Shown: positions 21,331 to 33,524, numbered from the stretch's first letter. The stretch is 64,000 nt of DNA from Saccopteryx bilineata (GCF_036850765.1 NC_089493.1:124812239-124876238); one strand, 5' to 3'. Translations and numbers: made by a program. The notes: generated from the sequence alone by a model not told the origin.

Positions 21331-23084
21331 ATGACAATCAAATTGGGGATGAAGAGATGGAGGTTTTACCCAGCCCTGGACCTAAGTATGCCAGGGACTG
21401 TCAGACAGGAAACGTCACCTGTTTAGGCTTCCATTCATTCCTCTGTAAAATGGAAACAGCGGTTCTTTTCCCAGGTGGCTGTGAGGATCACAGGAGATGA
21501 TGATTGTGGTGCTTCATAAACCAAAGACCCCGTTGAAGCCCCCCTTCTGCCATCTGACCCCCTTAGCAGCTGGTCTGCTTTTCTGGCCTGGCCACTTGGC
21601 TCACCATCATTTCCAGATCTCCTTGTTGCTGGGGCCACACAGCCCTTTCTGGACACCCTTCCTGTTCCTGTCTGGTCAGCTGGCTGAGGTTTTAGGGTTC
21701 AGTCAATACCTTCGGCCCTGTCTGCTTCTCCCACTTGCTCTCCTGGCCCCCAGCTTTCTCCATGAGCCCCTGAGCCTGACCTTGAGAGTATGTTTCCAGG
21801 CGGGAGCAGGGACGAGTATATGGAATCACCCCCACATGGTTCATTGATGGAGCTTCCTTCTGCCTTGCCAGTCGGATCCTAGTTTTATGCCATTGTTTCA
21901 GTGATTTCCTGGAAAAACCTCTGGAGAAGGAAAACATGCCTGCACTGGCTGGGACCTCCCAGTGGCCCACCCCACCTCCACATTTTCAGATGGGGAAATG
22001 GAAGCACAAAGCCACTCTGCAGCAGTGCCAGGCCCGGTTCCCTTCCTCTCCCTCAGCATAGAACTCAGCCCAGACGCATTTCTCATCTTTTCTTCTCTGC
22101 TCCAACTCCTCCCTGCACCTCTCTGAGGCTGCTGGTCCCTTCCTGAACAACACTGCTTCTATCAGGTGCATGGATTGCAGCCCCCAGGAGGAGGATTTTC
22201 AAGCAGAAAAGCTCAGATTGTATCCTCATATTTTCCTGTGCAATTTACAGTTCCAGGATCTCCAAATGGTTCTGCGGGAAGCCAGTGGAAGGTAAGAATA
22301 TTGAGTAGGGTGCTGCACAACACCAGGGGTGCCATTCACAGAGTACATCACCCCTGACCTCCTGCAGTGCACAAGCTGGCACTGTACCCCGCACCCTGGG
22401 GTCAGGAACTGGGGCAACACAGGAACAGAAGGGAAGGACAAAGCTAGAGCCCCAGGGCGGTGGTGGAGATGAGGAGGGAAGAGTGTGGAGCCCCGCAGGG
22501 ACTGGGACACCATTTTCTTCCAGAAAGCTCTGTCTGATGGAGAACATCAGGGACCCACAGGAGGGCACAAACTCACTCTGTGGCTTTTGACCTCAGTTTC
22601 CTCATTTGTAAAATGGTGAGAACAACATTAGAAAGGCATGGAATGAGCAAATGAATTGAAAGTGCTTCAAAAGTAGAAAGCAAAACCTGAAAGCAGGTGA
22701 TTGTCAAAGCAAATGACCCACCATCAGGGCAAAATGGGTCCTTTCCTTCTGCCCTGAGCCCCAAGCCTGGGATGATGGAGAAGACCCCATCACTGGTGGA
22801 ATTGTAGCCAGGGAGCCACAGGTTTGGTGACAGTGGTGTGTGTGTTGTGGGGGTGGCCGGGTCGGGTGAGGTGAGTGAGAAGGGAGGACATTCCCCTTGG
22901 CCCTCCATTTTCCCACATTCCCAGGGCCCAGACTCCTGGGGTGGCCCCTCCTGGCAGGCCTCGCCAGTCACCCAGCCAGAGGGCTTGGATAGAGGAAGGG
23001 ACCTGCTGACATGCAGGGACTGAGGAGTTCTGAAAATGTCCTAAGTGCTCCTCCTCATCCCCCACCCCAGCCCCCAGATCCTGT

Positions 23085-23290
23085 GAAAGTCCTTTTGAAG
23101 CTCTAATGAGTTGAGAGCTTTTATGGGAGCTCAGGCAAACCAATTAGGTTTGCTTAAAAATATTGTATTCATTAGCATGAAAATAAAGCTGAACTTTTTA
23201 AAGATAATTGCATCTTTTAAAATGTGGTAGTCTTTGTCTGGGCTTGTCTCATAAATATGCATTCTGCATAATCCTTTTGGAACCGTGGTG
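23085..23290. promoter_or_regulatory. Candidate conserved non-coding island
   Basis: AT-rich island in GC-rich surroundings with clustered homeodomain/POU-like words: ATTAGCATGAAAATA, GATAATTGCATC, and AAATATGCATTCTGCATAAT. It is not a repeat that I recognise. A regulatory role is inference only. Confidence 0.25.
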
Positions 23291-23371
23291 GCAATCATGA
23301 GTAACACACAAATGTATCCAGGGTGTTAATATTCTGACAAGAGTGGGGCCTGGGGCCTCTGGGCAGGCGGA

Positions 23372-23396
23372 GTGTGTGTGTGTGTGTGTGTGTGTG
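23372..23396. repeat. (GT)n microsatellite
   Basis: Twelve uninterrupted GT units, followed by GAATGTGAGTGTGTC. Confidence 0.95.
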
Positions 23397-25990
23397 AATG
23401 TGAGTGTGTCGTGCCCCCTCACCCTTCCCCGCCTCTAGAGGCTGCTCAGTCCCCAGCTGCAGTGGCAGGGCTCAGGTCCCTGCTACCATACACCAGGCTC
23501 CAGTTCTAAGTCACTCCTTTCTTGAGGCCTGCAAGGAGGTGGGCTGCAGGATTCTTGGGCTTGGTTGAAGATGCCAGGAAGTGGGTACAGAGGCGGAACT
23601 TAATTTACCTCTGGGGCAGTGGAATGGATGGGCCAAAGTGGAGCCCAGTTTGCCAGTTCAGGCTGATTCTCAGTATCTGAAACCCAGAAAGACTGCGTTT
23701 ATACTTAGCAGGGAAGGAAGGCACTTGGGGTTGGTGAGCCTGGGAGGCTGGGGGGAGGGTGGGTGGCTATCAGCTGCTTGCCGAGCCACCCCAAATAAAC
23801 ATGCCCTCTAAGTTCAAGCAGTTAGCTTGCTATGTCAACTGTGGCTTCAAGACAAGTTCTAGGTACCACTTCTTCCCAACTGGGAGTGTCCATCAGCCCT
23901 TTTGGGTGGAAATTCCTGAGATGCCTTTAGTCCCTGTCCTACAGGGGTTCTTTCAACCCGCCCCTGCCCCCTGTCCCTCTTTCTCCCAAGTGGAACAGTG
24001 TCTGTCATTAGATTAATACCCCATTACTCAGTGGGACCTGAAGACTGGTCTCTAGGGAAAACCTCAGTGAAATTTCATTTTAGCAGTCATATTCCAAGTC
24101 CTGTTCTGACCCACGCACCAAACTAAATCTTAGGAGGTTACAAGCAAGGCCGTGAGGTACCTTGCTGTCCTAGCTCACCCTTGACGGGGAGTCAGGCACA
24201 CTTGTCAGATGCCAGAGACCCTGCTCCTTGCCTCACCATGCTGACAGAGTGTGGGGGGCGGGGCACATATCCGTTGGCTGTGCAAGGCTGATTATGGCCA
24301 GGCAATAAGAAGTCTGGGTGGGATTTGGGCAGGTTTTGGGGAACAACTAGAACAGAGGAAGGCCTAGGGTTTGGGATGCGCTTGGGTGATTTCTGAGCTG
24401 AGAAAGTTTCCCTTTGTCCCTTTCCAGTCTCCCTTCAGAGACTCTTCTCTCCTGTCCTTGGGTTCTCAGCTGCTCCCTGGCTGTCCCTCCACACCCTTCC
24501 CCTCCCCAAGGCCACTGCAAGGTGTGTCAGGGTTCCAGAGTTACTAACCAGGAGACAGTAAAATTCCAACTGTGACTGATGGGGCGAGAAAGTGCATTGC
24601 ATTTATGTTTAGCCTATGCGCTTTTGTCAAAAATCTGATTGGGTAAAATTAACCGCATGGAATCGCCACATTTGACCATTCTGGAATAAAGTAGTGATCT
24701 GATCTCTATGGAGTGCTTTTGGTATACACGTGCAGTGTATGCATTGTCCCACGCAATCCTCAGATGGGCCCTGTGAGAGAGATACTATGACTACCACTTC
24801 CATGTATGGACAGGGAAACTGAGGCAAAAATAACTGAGCATTCCCAGATCTCACAGAGTGGGCTTCTGGCCCCGGCTGCCAGTGCCACCTGGAAGTGCCG
24901 TGAAGCACAGGGCACCATGGGATTGAAGCTCAGCAGGCCAAGGAAAGACCGAAATATAGTGAGGTGGCTAGGAGGGGAGGAGCACACCCCAGAACTCTGA
25001 CTGAAGGCAAGTCGGCAGGTAAAGACAAAGTAGGATTCTGAGCTTCCTTAGGAGGAGCAAGTGAGTGGGGGAGGGAGCACAGAGAGGACCCATGTTTTCA
25101 CTGGCTAGGGAAGGGCCCTGGGGACAGCTCCAGGGACAGCACCATTTCCCTCAGCAGAGGGTACAACAGCATGAGGGGCCTCTTTGGCTTCTGTGTTTAG
25201 AGACAGAGCAGAGGTGAAGGCCGACTGTAATGTCAAAGGCAGAGCAGGGTGTGGAGGGAGGACAAACAGACACCCAAGGCTTGATCCCAGGAATGTAGCT
25301 TCCTGGTGATCTGGCTTAATTCGGGGGCACACGTGATCTGGAGCACTGAGGAGAAGCCCCGGTCCTACTGCTAGGTCAGACTTAGAGTCCCTGTGGGTCA
25401 GCCTGGTGGGTGACTCTAGGCCAGCTAATTAGTTACATCATTTCATAGCAAGGTGATAAGCTCTGGAGCCCTTTTTTTTCTGTTTAAAAATTCCAGAAGA
25501 ATTAGCATAGTAATTATAGGGACTTTTTTTTTTTAAAGAAAAAAAACTGAAATTGGTTGCTAATTTGTGGAAAGTCAGATCTGGGTCCATGGCACATGGT
25601 TGGGTACTCCACTGAGCCCTCTCATCCTGCTACACAGTCAGCAAAGCTGATCTTACTTGTTCTTAGGATTCATTGTGAAAGCATTAGAAATTCAGAGGCA
25701 GTAATCAGTGAGTAGCACATCACACAGCAAATGTATCATGAACGTCTTTTCATGTCCGTACTTATGACACTACCTCACACTTGTTATGACAGCACAGTCT
25801 TCCATAGCAGGCATGTGCCATAGTGGTTTAAATGCAATACTTTTTTGCTAGTACCAGTAATTTTGTAACGATCGATGTTGTACATATATATTAGCAAATA
25901 GTATTTTATGTAATAGGATTGTGCATATGCATTTACAGATAGTATTTTGTATAAAGACTTACATGAATTACTGCATTAAATGTATGTGCA

Positions 25991-26325
25991 CTTGGCTTTG
26001 GCTGGTTAGCTCAGTCGGTTAAGAGCATTATTTGGAAACAACAGGTTGCAGGTTCAATCCCCAGTCAGGGCACACAGGGGAAGAAACCAATGAATGCACG
26101 ACTGAATGGAACAACAATGGATGCTTCTTTCCCCTCTTTCCTCTTTCTCTCTTCCTCTCTTCCTCTCTCTGTCTCTATCAATAAATAAAGGAATTTAGCC
26201 CTGGTGGATTGGAGCATCATCCCAGAGCGCAGAGGTTGCCAGTTGGATTCCCCAGTCAGGGCTCTTACAGGAGCAGCTCCATGTTCCTGTCTCTCTCTCT
26301 CCCTGCCCACCCCCAATGTAGGTGC
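25991..26325 (+). mobile_element. Two-part SINE: VES-like unit plus a minor SINE
   Basis: The first unit (25991-26190) reads TTTGGCTGGTTAGCTCAG, with B box GGTTGCAGGTTCAATCCCC, the AACCAATGAATGCA body of VES SINEs and an AATAAATAAA tail. The second (26197-26320) is AGCCCTGGTGGATTGGAGC and ends in a CT run. One flanking duplication, GTATGTGCACTT / GTAGGTGCACTT, frames both (about 25982 and 26325). Confidence 0.75.
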
Positions 26326-26334
26326 ACTTAGCAT

Positions 26335-26727
26335 GTTGATAGGTACTTTCAAATTACTCTAAAAAAAGGGACATCAGTCTACATTCCTAACAAGTATATA
26401 AGCTTGTCATTTCCCCTAATCCTCTAAACAAGATTGCCTATCATGTGCCCATTATTCTACATATTGATTCTTCTTGTTGATTTTAAAGAACTTTCTGTAT
26501 ATTATTAGTGTTAACCCATTGCCAGTTAGGCATGATGGCATAGGTTTTTCCCTCTGGTCTGTCACTTGTCCTTTATCTTCATTTATAGATTCCTTTTACA
26601 TTTTTATGTACTGAAATCTGCAATTCTTTTCTTTTATGGCTTCTGCGTTTAATGACTCTGACTTGAATAGGAATGCATTTTCCTTTCCAAGATTATAAGA
26701 AAATATTACCCCATATTTTCTTCTGCT
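26335..26727 (-). mobile_element. Ancient L1/HAL1-like fragment
   Basis: Minus-strand ORF2-type text: TTGTTGATTTTAAAGAAC, GTGTTAACCCATTG, a CTGGTCTGTCACTTGTCC segment and TTTATGGCTTCTGCGTTTAA. It is probably older than all other L1s here. Its last 181 bases are repeated at 28075-28255. Confidence 0.65.
26546..26726. repeat. 181-bp direct duplicate, copy 1
   Basis: Matches 28075-28255 over exactly 181 bases with no net indel and 11 mismatches by eye (about 94%). Flanking bases do not match on either side. The sequence belongs to an old L1, yet the pair is far more alike than two old L1 copies should be. Confidence 0.85.
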
Positions 26728-26997
26728 TTTTTTTGTGCTTTTTGAAAAAAATAATTTAAAATAATTTTATTTGGGGGGTGCAGGGCACAAACTGGCAATG
26801 CTAGTGTACAGTCATTGTACCCTTTACCACAATGATTTTTGGTTCTTTTGACTGCACAACATATAACAGGATTTCACTTCCTGTATTCCTTGTGGCTGGG
26901 TGGGGTGTGTTACTAGCTTTAGTCTGAGTTGTGAGTAGAAGGGGTGGGGTCACTTCAACACCGAGCAATTAATTGTTGATACAAGACCTTCTACTTT

Positions 26998-27357
26998 GGC
27001 CCTGGTCAGTTGGCTCTGTGGTAGAGCATCAGCCAGGTGTGTGGATGTCTGGGGTTTGATTCCTCGTCAGGGCACACAGGAGAAGCCCCCTTCTGCTTCT
27101 CCATCTCTTCCCCTCCTCCTTTCTCCTCCTGTAGCCATGGCTTGATTGGTTTGGGCATATCAGCCCTGGGCACCGAGGATGGCTCCGTGGAGCCTCCACC
27201 TCAGTCACCAAAAATAGCTTGATTGTGAGCATGGCCCCAGATGGGCAGAGCATTAGCCCTAGATGGGGGTTGCCAGGTGGGTCCAAGTTGGGGTGCATGT
27301 GGGAGTCTGTCTCTCCATCTCTTCTCCTCTCACTTGGAAAAGGAAAAAAAAAAAAAG
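26998..27357 (+). mobile_element. Bat SINE, diverged
   Basis: Head GGCCCTGGTCAGTTGGCTC with B box GGTTTGATTCC. The tail is a run of As at 27342-27356. The flanks GACCTTCTACTT and GACATTTTACT form an imperfect duplication. Confidence 0.85.
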
Positions 27358-28074
27358 ACATTTTACTCTGTGTCCTAACCTCCCATGGGATGGTAGCTGC
27401 TCCATCAGCTGGCTTCTGTGTGACTTCAATGAGCAGAGCTTCCCCAACTAACCTGTAATGGGCCTGTGGCCTGAGCCAAAAATCAGCCTTCAGTGTGTTA
27501 ATTACTGAGATTTGGGGACAATTTTTCACCATAGTACAGCATACCCTGTCCAGGCTTATACCAGACAGGATATAACTTTGCTTTTTTCTACATGGACAGC
27601 TGATTGTTGACTTCCTGTCTTTTTTTAATGGTCCATCTTTTCCTGCTTATATAAAATGCATGTTCATCACGTCACTAATTCTAACACGTACACAGGAGTA
27701 TATCTAGACTCTTTAGTTTGTCTGTCCATCAATTCATTTGCTTATTCTTTCACCAGAATCAACTTTATAGCATATTTTGATATTTTGCAGAGCAGGTTTT
27801 CAAGCTTACCTTGCTTTCTCTTACGAATTTACTCTTTAGACTGACTTCAGAATGAGTAGTTCAAGGTTCATAAAAACATCCTTAGACTATAGATTCGCAT
27901 TGCATTTCCAGGTTAATTGAAGGAGAATTTCTGACCCTACATATGAAAACTGCCTCTTGTTTTTCACGCATTACTTCAGTTATACTTTTAAGTAATAGTT
28001 TCTGAGCTCGTACTGGATTCTGAGCATTTTGCTGGCAGTATGGATAATAGATGAACAGGGCCCAGTTGGCCCTG
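27358..28074. other. Unassigned DNA
   Basis: AT-rich; no repeat family or exon recognised. Confidence 0.4.
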
Positions 28075-28255
28075 TTTTCCCTCTGGTCTGTCACTTGTCC
28101 TTTATCTTCATTTATAGATTCCTTTTACATTTTTATGTACTGAAATCTGTAATTCTGTTGTTTTATGGCTTCTGTGTTTAATGACTCTGACTTGAATAGG
28201 AATGCATCTTCCTCTCCAAGATTATAAAAAAAAGTTACCTCGTATTTTCTTCTGC
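28075..28255. repeat. 181-bp direct duplicate, copy 2
   Basis: Partner of 26546-26726 with the same orientation, 1529 bp downstream. It stands alone here without the L1 sequence that flanks copy 1, so it is the likely derived copy. Confidence 0.85.
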
Positions 28256-29788
28256 CATGCTCAGCCAGGTGGGAGATGGGCAAGACCACTGACATGGGCC
28301 TGGGGGGGAGAGAGCGGCGGGGAAGCCCTGAGACAGGATGAATGAAACTCTGTCTCTCAGTTTGAAGGGGAGTTATCCAGAGAAAGGGCTTGCCGGGCAG
28401 ATGGAAGTGCATGACTACAGGTTCCAGGTGAGGATATGGCCAGAGAGGAAGAGGGAGGTAGGAACTGCCTTATGCTGCCTGTGGTGTTATGGAGTTTGGG
28501 CTTGATCCCCAGAACAATAGGGTGCTGCTGACAGATTTTAACTGAGGTTGACTCTGAGACCTTAGTGTGGCCTATGTTTGGGACATGGTCTGCTCATTTA
28601 AACAGGGATAGCAGTCTCATAATTCCTATATTCAATTACTTGGTTAAACAGTTTGGAGCACAAACCAATGCAAAAGGTATCAAGTGGCTAAGAAAAAAGG
28701 ACTAAGACCTAGAAACAACTAACTTCTGTTGAACATCTACTATGTGCTAAGAATTTTCATAGTATAGTGTTGATGTTGTCAGTATATGGCCAAATAATGT
28801 TTACATAATATAAACCTCATGGTAAACCCAGTTTCTGCAGGCATGATTCCCATTTTAGAGATGAGACAAACAAGGGTCAGAGGGCTGAGGTCCAAGAGCC
28901 AGTTAGCAGTAGAACTGGGACTGTGCAGCAGGACCTCACACTTCCACATCTAGGATCTCTCCACTCCTCCGCGGCTGCATCTCATAAAAAGGAGCGAGTT
29001 CTCAGCCTGGGGCGGGGGTGTGGTGGATAAAGGCTCTTTCTAGGCCAAGTTTTATTTAATTTTCTGTCAGTAGGTGTCAACTGTGAACTAGTCAGAGATG
29101 CTAAAATAACAGCTTAAAAACATAGGAGCAGAAATGGAAATGTAATTTTAGCATTCCTCACCAACCCCTTCCCAAAGATAAGTGCTGCTTATGGAGTATC
29201 TGTTGCAGAAATCTAACACTTAAGGACTGAATGCACAGGAGTTGCTGGCGATGTGCAATTTAGCAACTTGGGCTGTTACAGGAGAAGGGAGGGGAGGAAA
29301 AAAAAACTTCCACGGGCACAAAATTGAAAACAAAAGGAAATGGAGCAAAAAAGCAACATAGCATTCTTGTCTCTGGTCGTAGTTGCTCCTAATGGCCTGG
29401 GAGATAGCTTGTTGAATAAAAAACAGTCTTGCCTGGCAGAAATAGCAACTTGAAGATGGTGCTTTGGATGGAAAAGGAGGATGCATATAACCAATCAGGC
29501 ATCAAGGCCGGGGACAGGTCAATCAGCCAGGGCTCTCCAGTGCCTACCATGTGCCCCCAGTGATGCTCCACCCAGTGGGGCTTCCAGACAGAAGGCCAGC
29601 CTTTCTCCACCAAGGGCTTTGCTGTTTGCATTTGGATGTGGCACCCACTGGGACCATGAAGTGGTAATAGATATGCAGGATAAGAACTAGAGATGCAGAG
29701 ATTCCTGGGAACAGGTCTTACCCTGAGGGGAAGGAGTGGGGACAGCTCAGGGTCTGGGCGGGAAGGTGGCATGGGGAAGTCATGGCCT
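28256..29788. other. Mostly unique DNA with a MIR scrap
   Basis: A minus-strand MIR-type relic lies at about 28730-28935 (CATTTTAGAGATGAGACAAA). The rest has no recognisable repeat or exon. Confidence 0.45.
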
Positions 29789-29804
29789 AGAAACAGGGAG
29801 CTCT

Positions 29805-30195
29805 TGCCCTGGCTGGATAAGTTGGTTGGTTAGAACATCATCCCAAAGCACTGAGGTTGCCTGTTCAATCCCTGGTCAGGACACATTCAGGAACAGATTG
29901 ATGTTCCTCTCTCCCTCCCTTCCTCCCCCCCCTCCTTCCCTCCCACCTTCCCTCTCCTGCTAAAAATCAATACATAAAATTAAAAAAAAAAATATATATA
30001 TATCTGTTGCCTGACCTGTGGTGGTGCAATGGATAAAGCATCAACCTGGAACACTGAAGTCACTGGTTTGAAACCCCGGGCTTGCCTGTTTAAGGCACTT
30101 ATAGGAGTTGATGCTTCCTGTTCCTCTTCTCTTCTTTCTCTCTCTCTCTCTCCCCTCTCTTTAGAATAAAAATATAATCTTAAAAAACTCCAGAA
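29805..30195 (+). mobile_element. Dimeric SINE: minor tRNA-SINE joined to a CCTGACCTGTGG SINE
   Basis: Unit 1 (29807-29990) has CCCTGGCTGGATAAGTTGG and a CT-rich 3' part. A (TA)n spacer follows (29991-30003). Unit 2 (30011-30184) starts CCTGACCTGTGGTGGTGC. A single perfect 16-bp duplication AGAAACAGGGAGCTCT frames the pair (29789-29804 and 30196-30211), so either they moved together or unit 2 landed in the tail of unit 1. Confidence 0.85.
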
Positions 30196-30499
30196 AGAAA
30201 CAGGGAGCTCTGTGTTCCAGTCTCAGCTCCAGCCCTGACATTCTGTGTGAATTGGGAAGAACGATTTCATCTTACTGAGTCCCAGGTTCATCACTTGTCA
30301 AAAGTGGTAATTGATCAGATGGTTTCCAAGGCCTCTGAAGGCTCCGACGCCTATGTTTCCATGAGTTGGAATTATTAGTACGATTCTTTCAGTTGCCAGT
30401 AACAGAAACCCAGCTCCAGCCAGTTTAAACAAAAAATGGGCTTTTATTGGCTTAGGTAATTGTAAAGTCTAAGGACAAGCTAGGTTCAGTATGCATGGA

Positions 30500-30849
30500 T
30501 CCAATGAGAGGAGGGAGGCAGAGAGACAGACTCCTGTATGCACCCGGACCAGGATCCACCTGGCAAGCCCACTAGGGGGTGATGCTGTGCTCATCTGGGA
30601 AAGTGCTCTGTTGCTCAGCAACTGAGCTCTTCTTAGTGCCTGAGGCAGAGGTCATGGGGCCATCCTCAGGACTTGGGGCCATCTCCCTCCAACCAAGCCA
30701 TTGCTGCAGGAGGGGAAAAGAGAGAAAAGTGAGAGGGGGAGGGGTGGAGAAGCAGATGGGTGCTTCTTCTGTGTGCACTGACAAGGAATCAAACCCAGGA
30801 CATCCACACACTGGACCAATGCTCTACCACTGAGCTAACTGGCCAGGGC
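30500..30849 (-). mobile_element. Bat SINE, diverged
   Basis: Minus-strand head at 30849 (plus GGCCAGGGCC). Body landmarks AGGATCCACCTGGCAAG and GCTCTGTTGCTCAGCAACTG. The left boundary is approximate. Confidence 0.8.
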
Positions 30850-31011
30850 CTGAGACAGTATATTTCTGATAAATCCAACAGTCTAGTGCCGTGATGGCAA
30901 ACCTATTACATGTGTGTCAGCACTGACACGCGTAGCCATTTTTGATGACACGTGGCCGCATGCAGCTGCATACCAGAGAAGTATGGGGCCGCATGCTGAG
31001 AAGGACATTTC

Positions 31012-31051
31012 ATCCTCGGCTCCTGCATGGCCAGGTGCAGGAGCCGAGGAT
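31012..31051. repeat. Perfect 16-bp inverted repeat with 8-nt loop
   Basis: ATCCTCGGCTCCTGCA at 31012-31027 and its exact reverse complement at 31036-31051, loop TGGCCAGG. It lies just inside the 5' end of the hAT element. Confidence 0.95.
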
Positions 31052-31409
31052 AAAACATTTGCTGTTTGTAGACACTCTGTGCCGGAGGTCTGTAGGCCAA
31101 AACAACAGAACTCTGGCACAGAGCTCTAGTTCTGGGACTTCCGGTTAGGCCGTTAGGGGATCTTTGTCCTCACTTCCAGTCCGTGGAGCAGGGAGCAGCG
31201 GATGCCCCAGGGGACACACCTCTGGGGGGCCCTGTGATCGCCATTACCAGCAACCACACAACCACAGCAACCATCATCCAATCTACTGTTCTGGGTGTCA
31301 TGGATTTCTAATTGACCATTATTATTGAGATAAGTGAGGGGGAGGCTGGGAGAGGGGAGGGCCTGTGCTATGGGTGCCGTTTCCCACCATTAGAAATAGC
31401 GACAGCCAT

Positions 31410-31782
31410 CTAATTTACATAAGATGCAACTTGCAGAATTTCAAGACAGCATCTGGGCTCAGGTGTTTGTCGACTTGAGGTCAAAGCTTGAGAATCTGGA
31501 AAGGTGCTGCTTGGAGAATTAAGAGGAGTGCCACTACGAACAGGAAATTTGGAGTGCCTGGAACCGATTACCACTTTTAGCACCCTGAAAAATATAGCAA
31601 TGGCTTTACTCACAATTTTTCCCTCTACATACTTTTGTGAGACCTTATTCTCAGCGTTAAATAATATCAAAACCAACAAAAGAAACAGATTGACAGATGA
31701 AGTTAGTAGCGCTTGCTTGGGCTTGAAGTGTACAAAATACCAACCTTCAATTGAAGATTTAGCCAATGAAATTCAGCAATAA
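31410..31782 (+). pseudogene. hAT transposase C-terminal (dimerisation domain) remnant
   Basis: The frame from 31504 encodes about 90 residues with FPSTYFCETLFSALNNIK and RNRLTDE, the landmarks of the hAT C-terminal dimerisation domain. A preceding segment (31410-31495, AEFQDSIWAQVFVDLRSK) is in a different frame, so a shift separates them. The DNA-binding zinc finger and catalytic DDE part are absent. The closest style is the ZBED/Charlie branch. No function is expected. Confidence 0.8.
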
Positions 31783-32119
31783 AAAAGTCACTAATAGGCA
31801 GGTTAGTTAAAGAATTCCTCCTCCCCCTCACTTATCTTAGTTCACGGCACCCCACACTAGTTAAATAATATCAAGACCAACAAAAGAAACCGACTGACAG
31901 ATGAACAAAGAAGTCAATAAGCAGGTAAGTTAAATAATTAGTTTTTGGTTTATTAAATACAGTTATATATTACAATTATACATTTTTGTTATTTAAACTG
32001 TAAATATCGCAAAATTATGGTTTTTTTCTCGAAGTGATGCACCACCCGAGTTATGCTTGTTTTTTTGGCGAATTTTGACACACCAAGCTCAAAAGATTGC
32101 CCATCACTGGGCTAGTGCC

Positions 32120-33520
32120 TAGGAGCTCAGCCTCATCTACACCTCAGGGAATGGGTTTCTTCAAGGAGAGAGGGCTTCAGGCACCAGCTGAAAGGGAATA
32201 GTATTGATGGTAAACAAAATGACAGATGATCTCCACATGGGCCTTGACTGCATTTCAGGGTTCAGACAGAAGAAGTGGAGGAGGGGAGAATTGTAGGTCA
32301 AAGCTATGCCATAGGCCTGGCCGAACCTTTGTGGTGCCCAGGGCTTGAGCTCAAATGTAGGCCGCAGACCATATGCCTCTATATTAAAAGGTTGTAACTC
32401 ACACTAACATGCTGTTCAGAGGTTTCTCTGCTTACCTGGATGCGTCTGTCTTTGTAATGATCTGAAAGCAGGTTCCTAGTCAGGGTTTTCAGAATCCTTG
32501 GAATTTTGACCCAGAAAGAGGTGGAGCATGGAGAGCAGATAGCTCATTCCCTCTCTTGCCACCTCTGACACCATCCAACTCCAGCCCCAGCACACATATC
32601 CACGCTCTGACTGCAGCCCTTGTAAGCAGCTGGCCTGGGCGTGTGTACTGACCTTGTGTCCCTGAAGGGTGGCTGGCCTGGGAAAGAGGGGCAGGGGCCA
32701 TGTGAGAAGTGACTCCTATGGTTCCAGATGCTGGAGTGCTGCAGGGAGGGGTATCTGGGCTGGGGGGGGGGGGCCTTCCTCGTGGCTCCTTAAACTGCTT
32801 GCTTTGAGGAGAGGGGTGTAGGCAAAGGAGGGCCACATAAAGGGCAGAGTTCAGAACAGGGAGCCCCTTTCCCAGTTTAGGGCTGGTGCTGGTGGGGACC
32901 TAGGAGTAGATGTGTTTATGTCGTGTCAGAGAGAAGAGTGAAATTTGGAGGAAGGAGCCGGGAAATGAAATTGAAGCTATATTTGAGCTTGAATGAAGAT
33001 GGCATTGAATTTCAGGTGACAGACACTGAACCTGTTCCTGTGGGCAAGGGGGAGCTTTGGGAGGTCTGAGCAGAAGGGTGGCAGGCCTACAGCCAGGTCA
33101 GAGTGACCCCAAGGACCCCACATCCAGGGATGCTCCGTCTCTCCTACCCTGGGCTCCTGCATGCACTGTTTCCTGAGTCTGTAGCATTCTTCACTCGGGC
33201 TCCTTGAGGCTGAACTTGGTTGTGAGGACAAGGCCTTTGGGGGACCTTTTCCCTGAAGCCCCACTCCCACTCAGACGGAGTGCTTCTTCCCTTGGACTCC
33301 TGGTGCGTTCTTCATCAGAGAACACATCCCACACACCCCACATTCCTCTAGCATAGGGACTTCCCTAAACCAGGCCCCCCAGAATATTGATGAAAGGAAG
33401 GAGATTACTGCAAGAAATACCAGGGGGGCGGGGTTAAAGGGAAGCATGGTACAGAGAGTGTCTCATGTGCTTACCTCCTCAGAGATTTGGTTTCTAACCT
33501 CCCAGCTTTTTTTAAAAGTA
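32120..33520. other. Unassigned DNA
   Basis: No repeat or exon recognised. A G run lies at 32762-32772. Confidence 0.45.
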
Positions 33521-33524
33521 TATC

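Larger units (their letters stand above)
21431..25690. other. Repeat-poor DNA, no exon recognised
   Basis: Two MIR relics are visible: plus at 22575-22680 (GACCTCAGTTTCCTCATTTG) and minus at 24735-24870 (ACAGGGAAACTGAGGCAAAA). There is a (TG)n microsatellite at 23372-23396. AT-rich islands at 23085-23290 and 25425-25560 stand out. No open frame shows conserved-domain features. Confidence 0.5.
30891..32111 (+). mobile_element. 1.2-kb hAT transposon with transposase C-terminus
   Basis: Ends GTGATGGCAAACC and GCCCATCACTGGG are imperfect inverted repeats. The perfect 8-bp duplication CTAGTGCC is at 30883-30890 and 32112-32119. The interior holds a transposase C-terminal remnant (31410-31782), an unrelated GC-rich segment (about 31150-31400), a 16-bp hairpin and a short internal duplication (31657-31700 / 31862-31905). 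It is too short to be autonomous. Confidence 0.85.

Noticed and set aside
22573..23143. Overlapping 117- to 132-codon minus frames as exons
   Set aside because: Part overlaps a MIR, they are low-complexity Pro/Ser-rich, and no splice-site pattern supports them.
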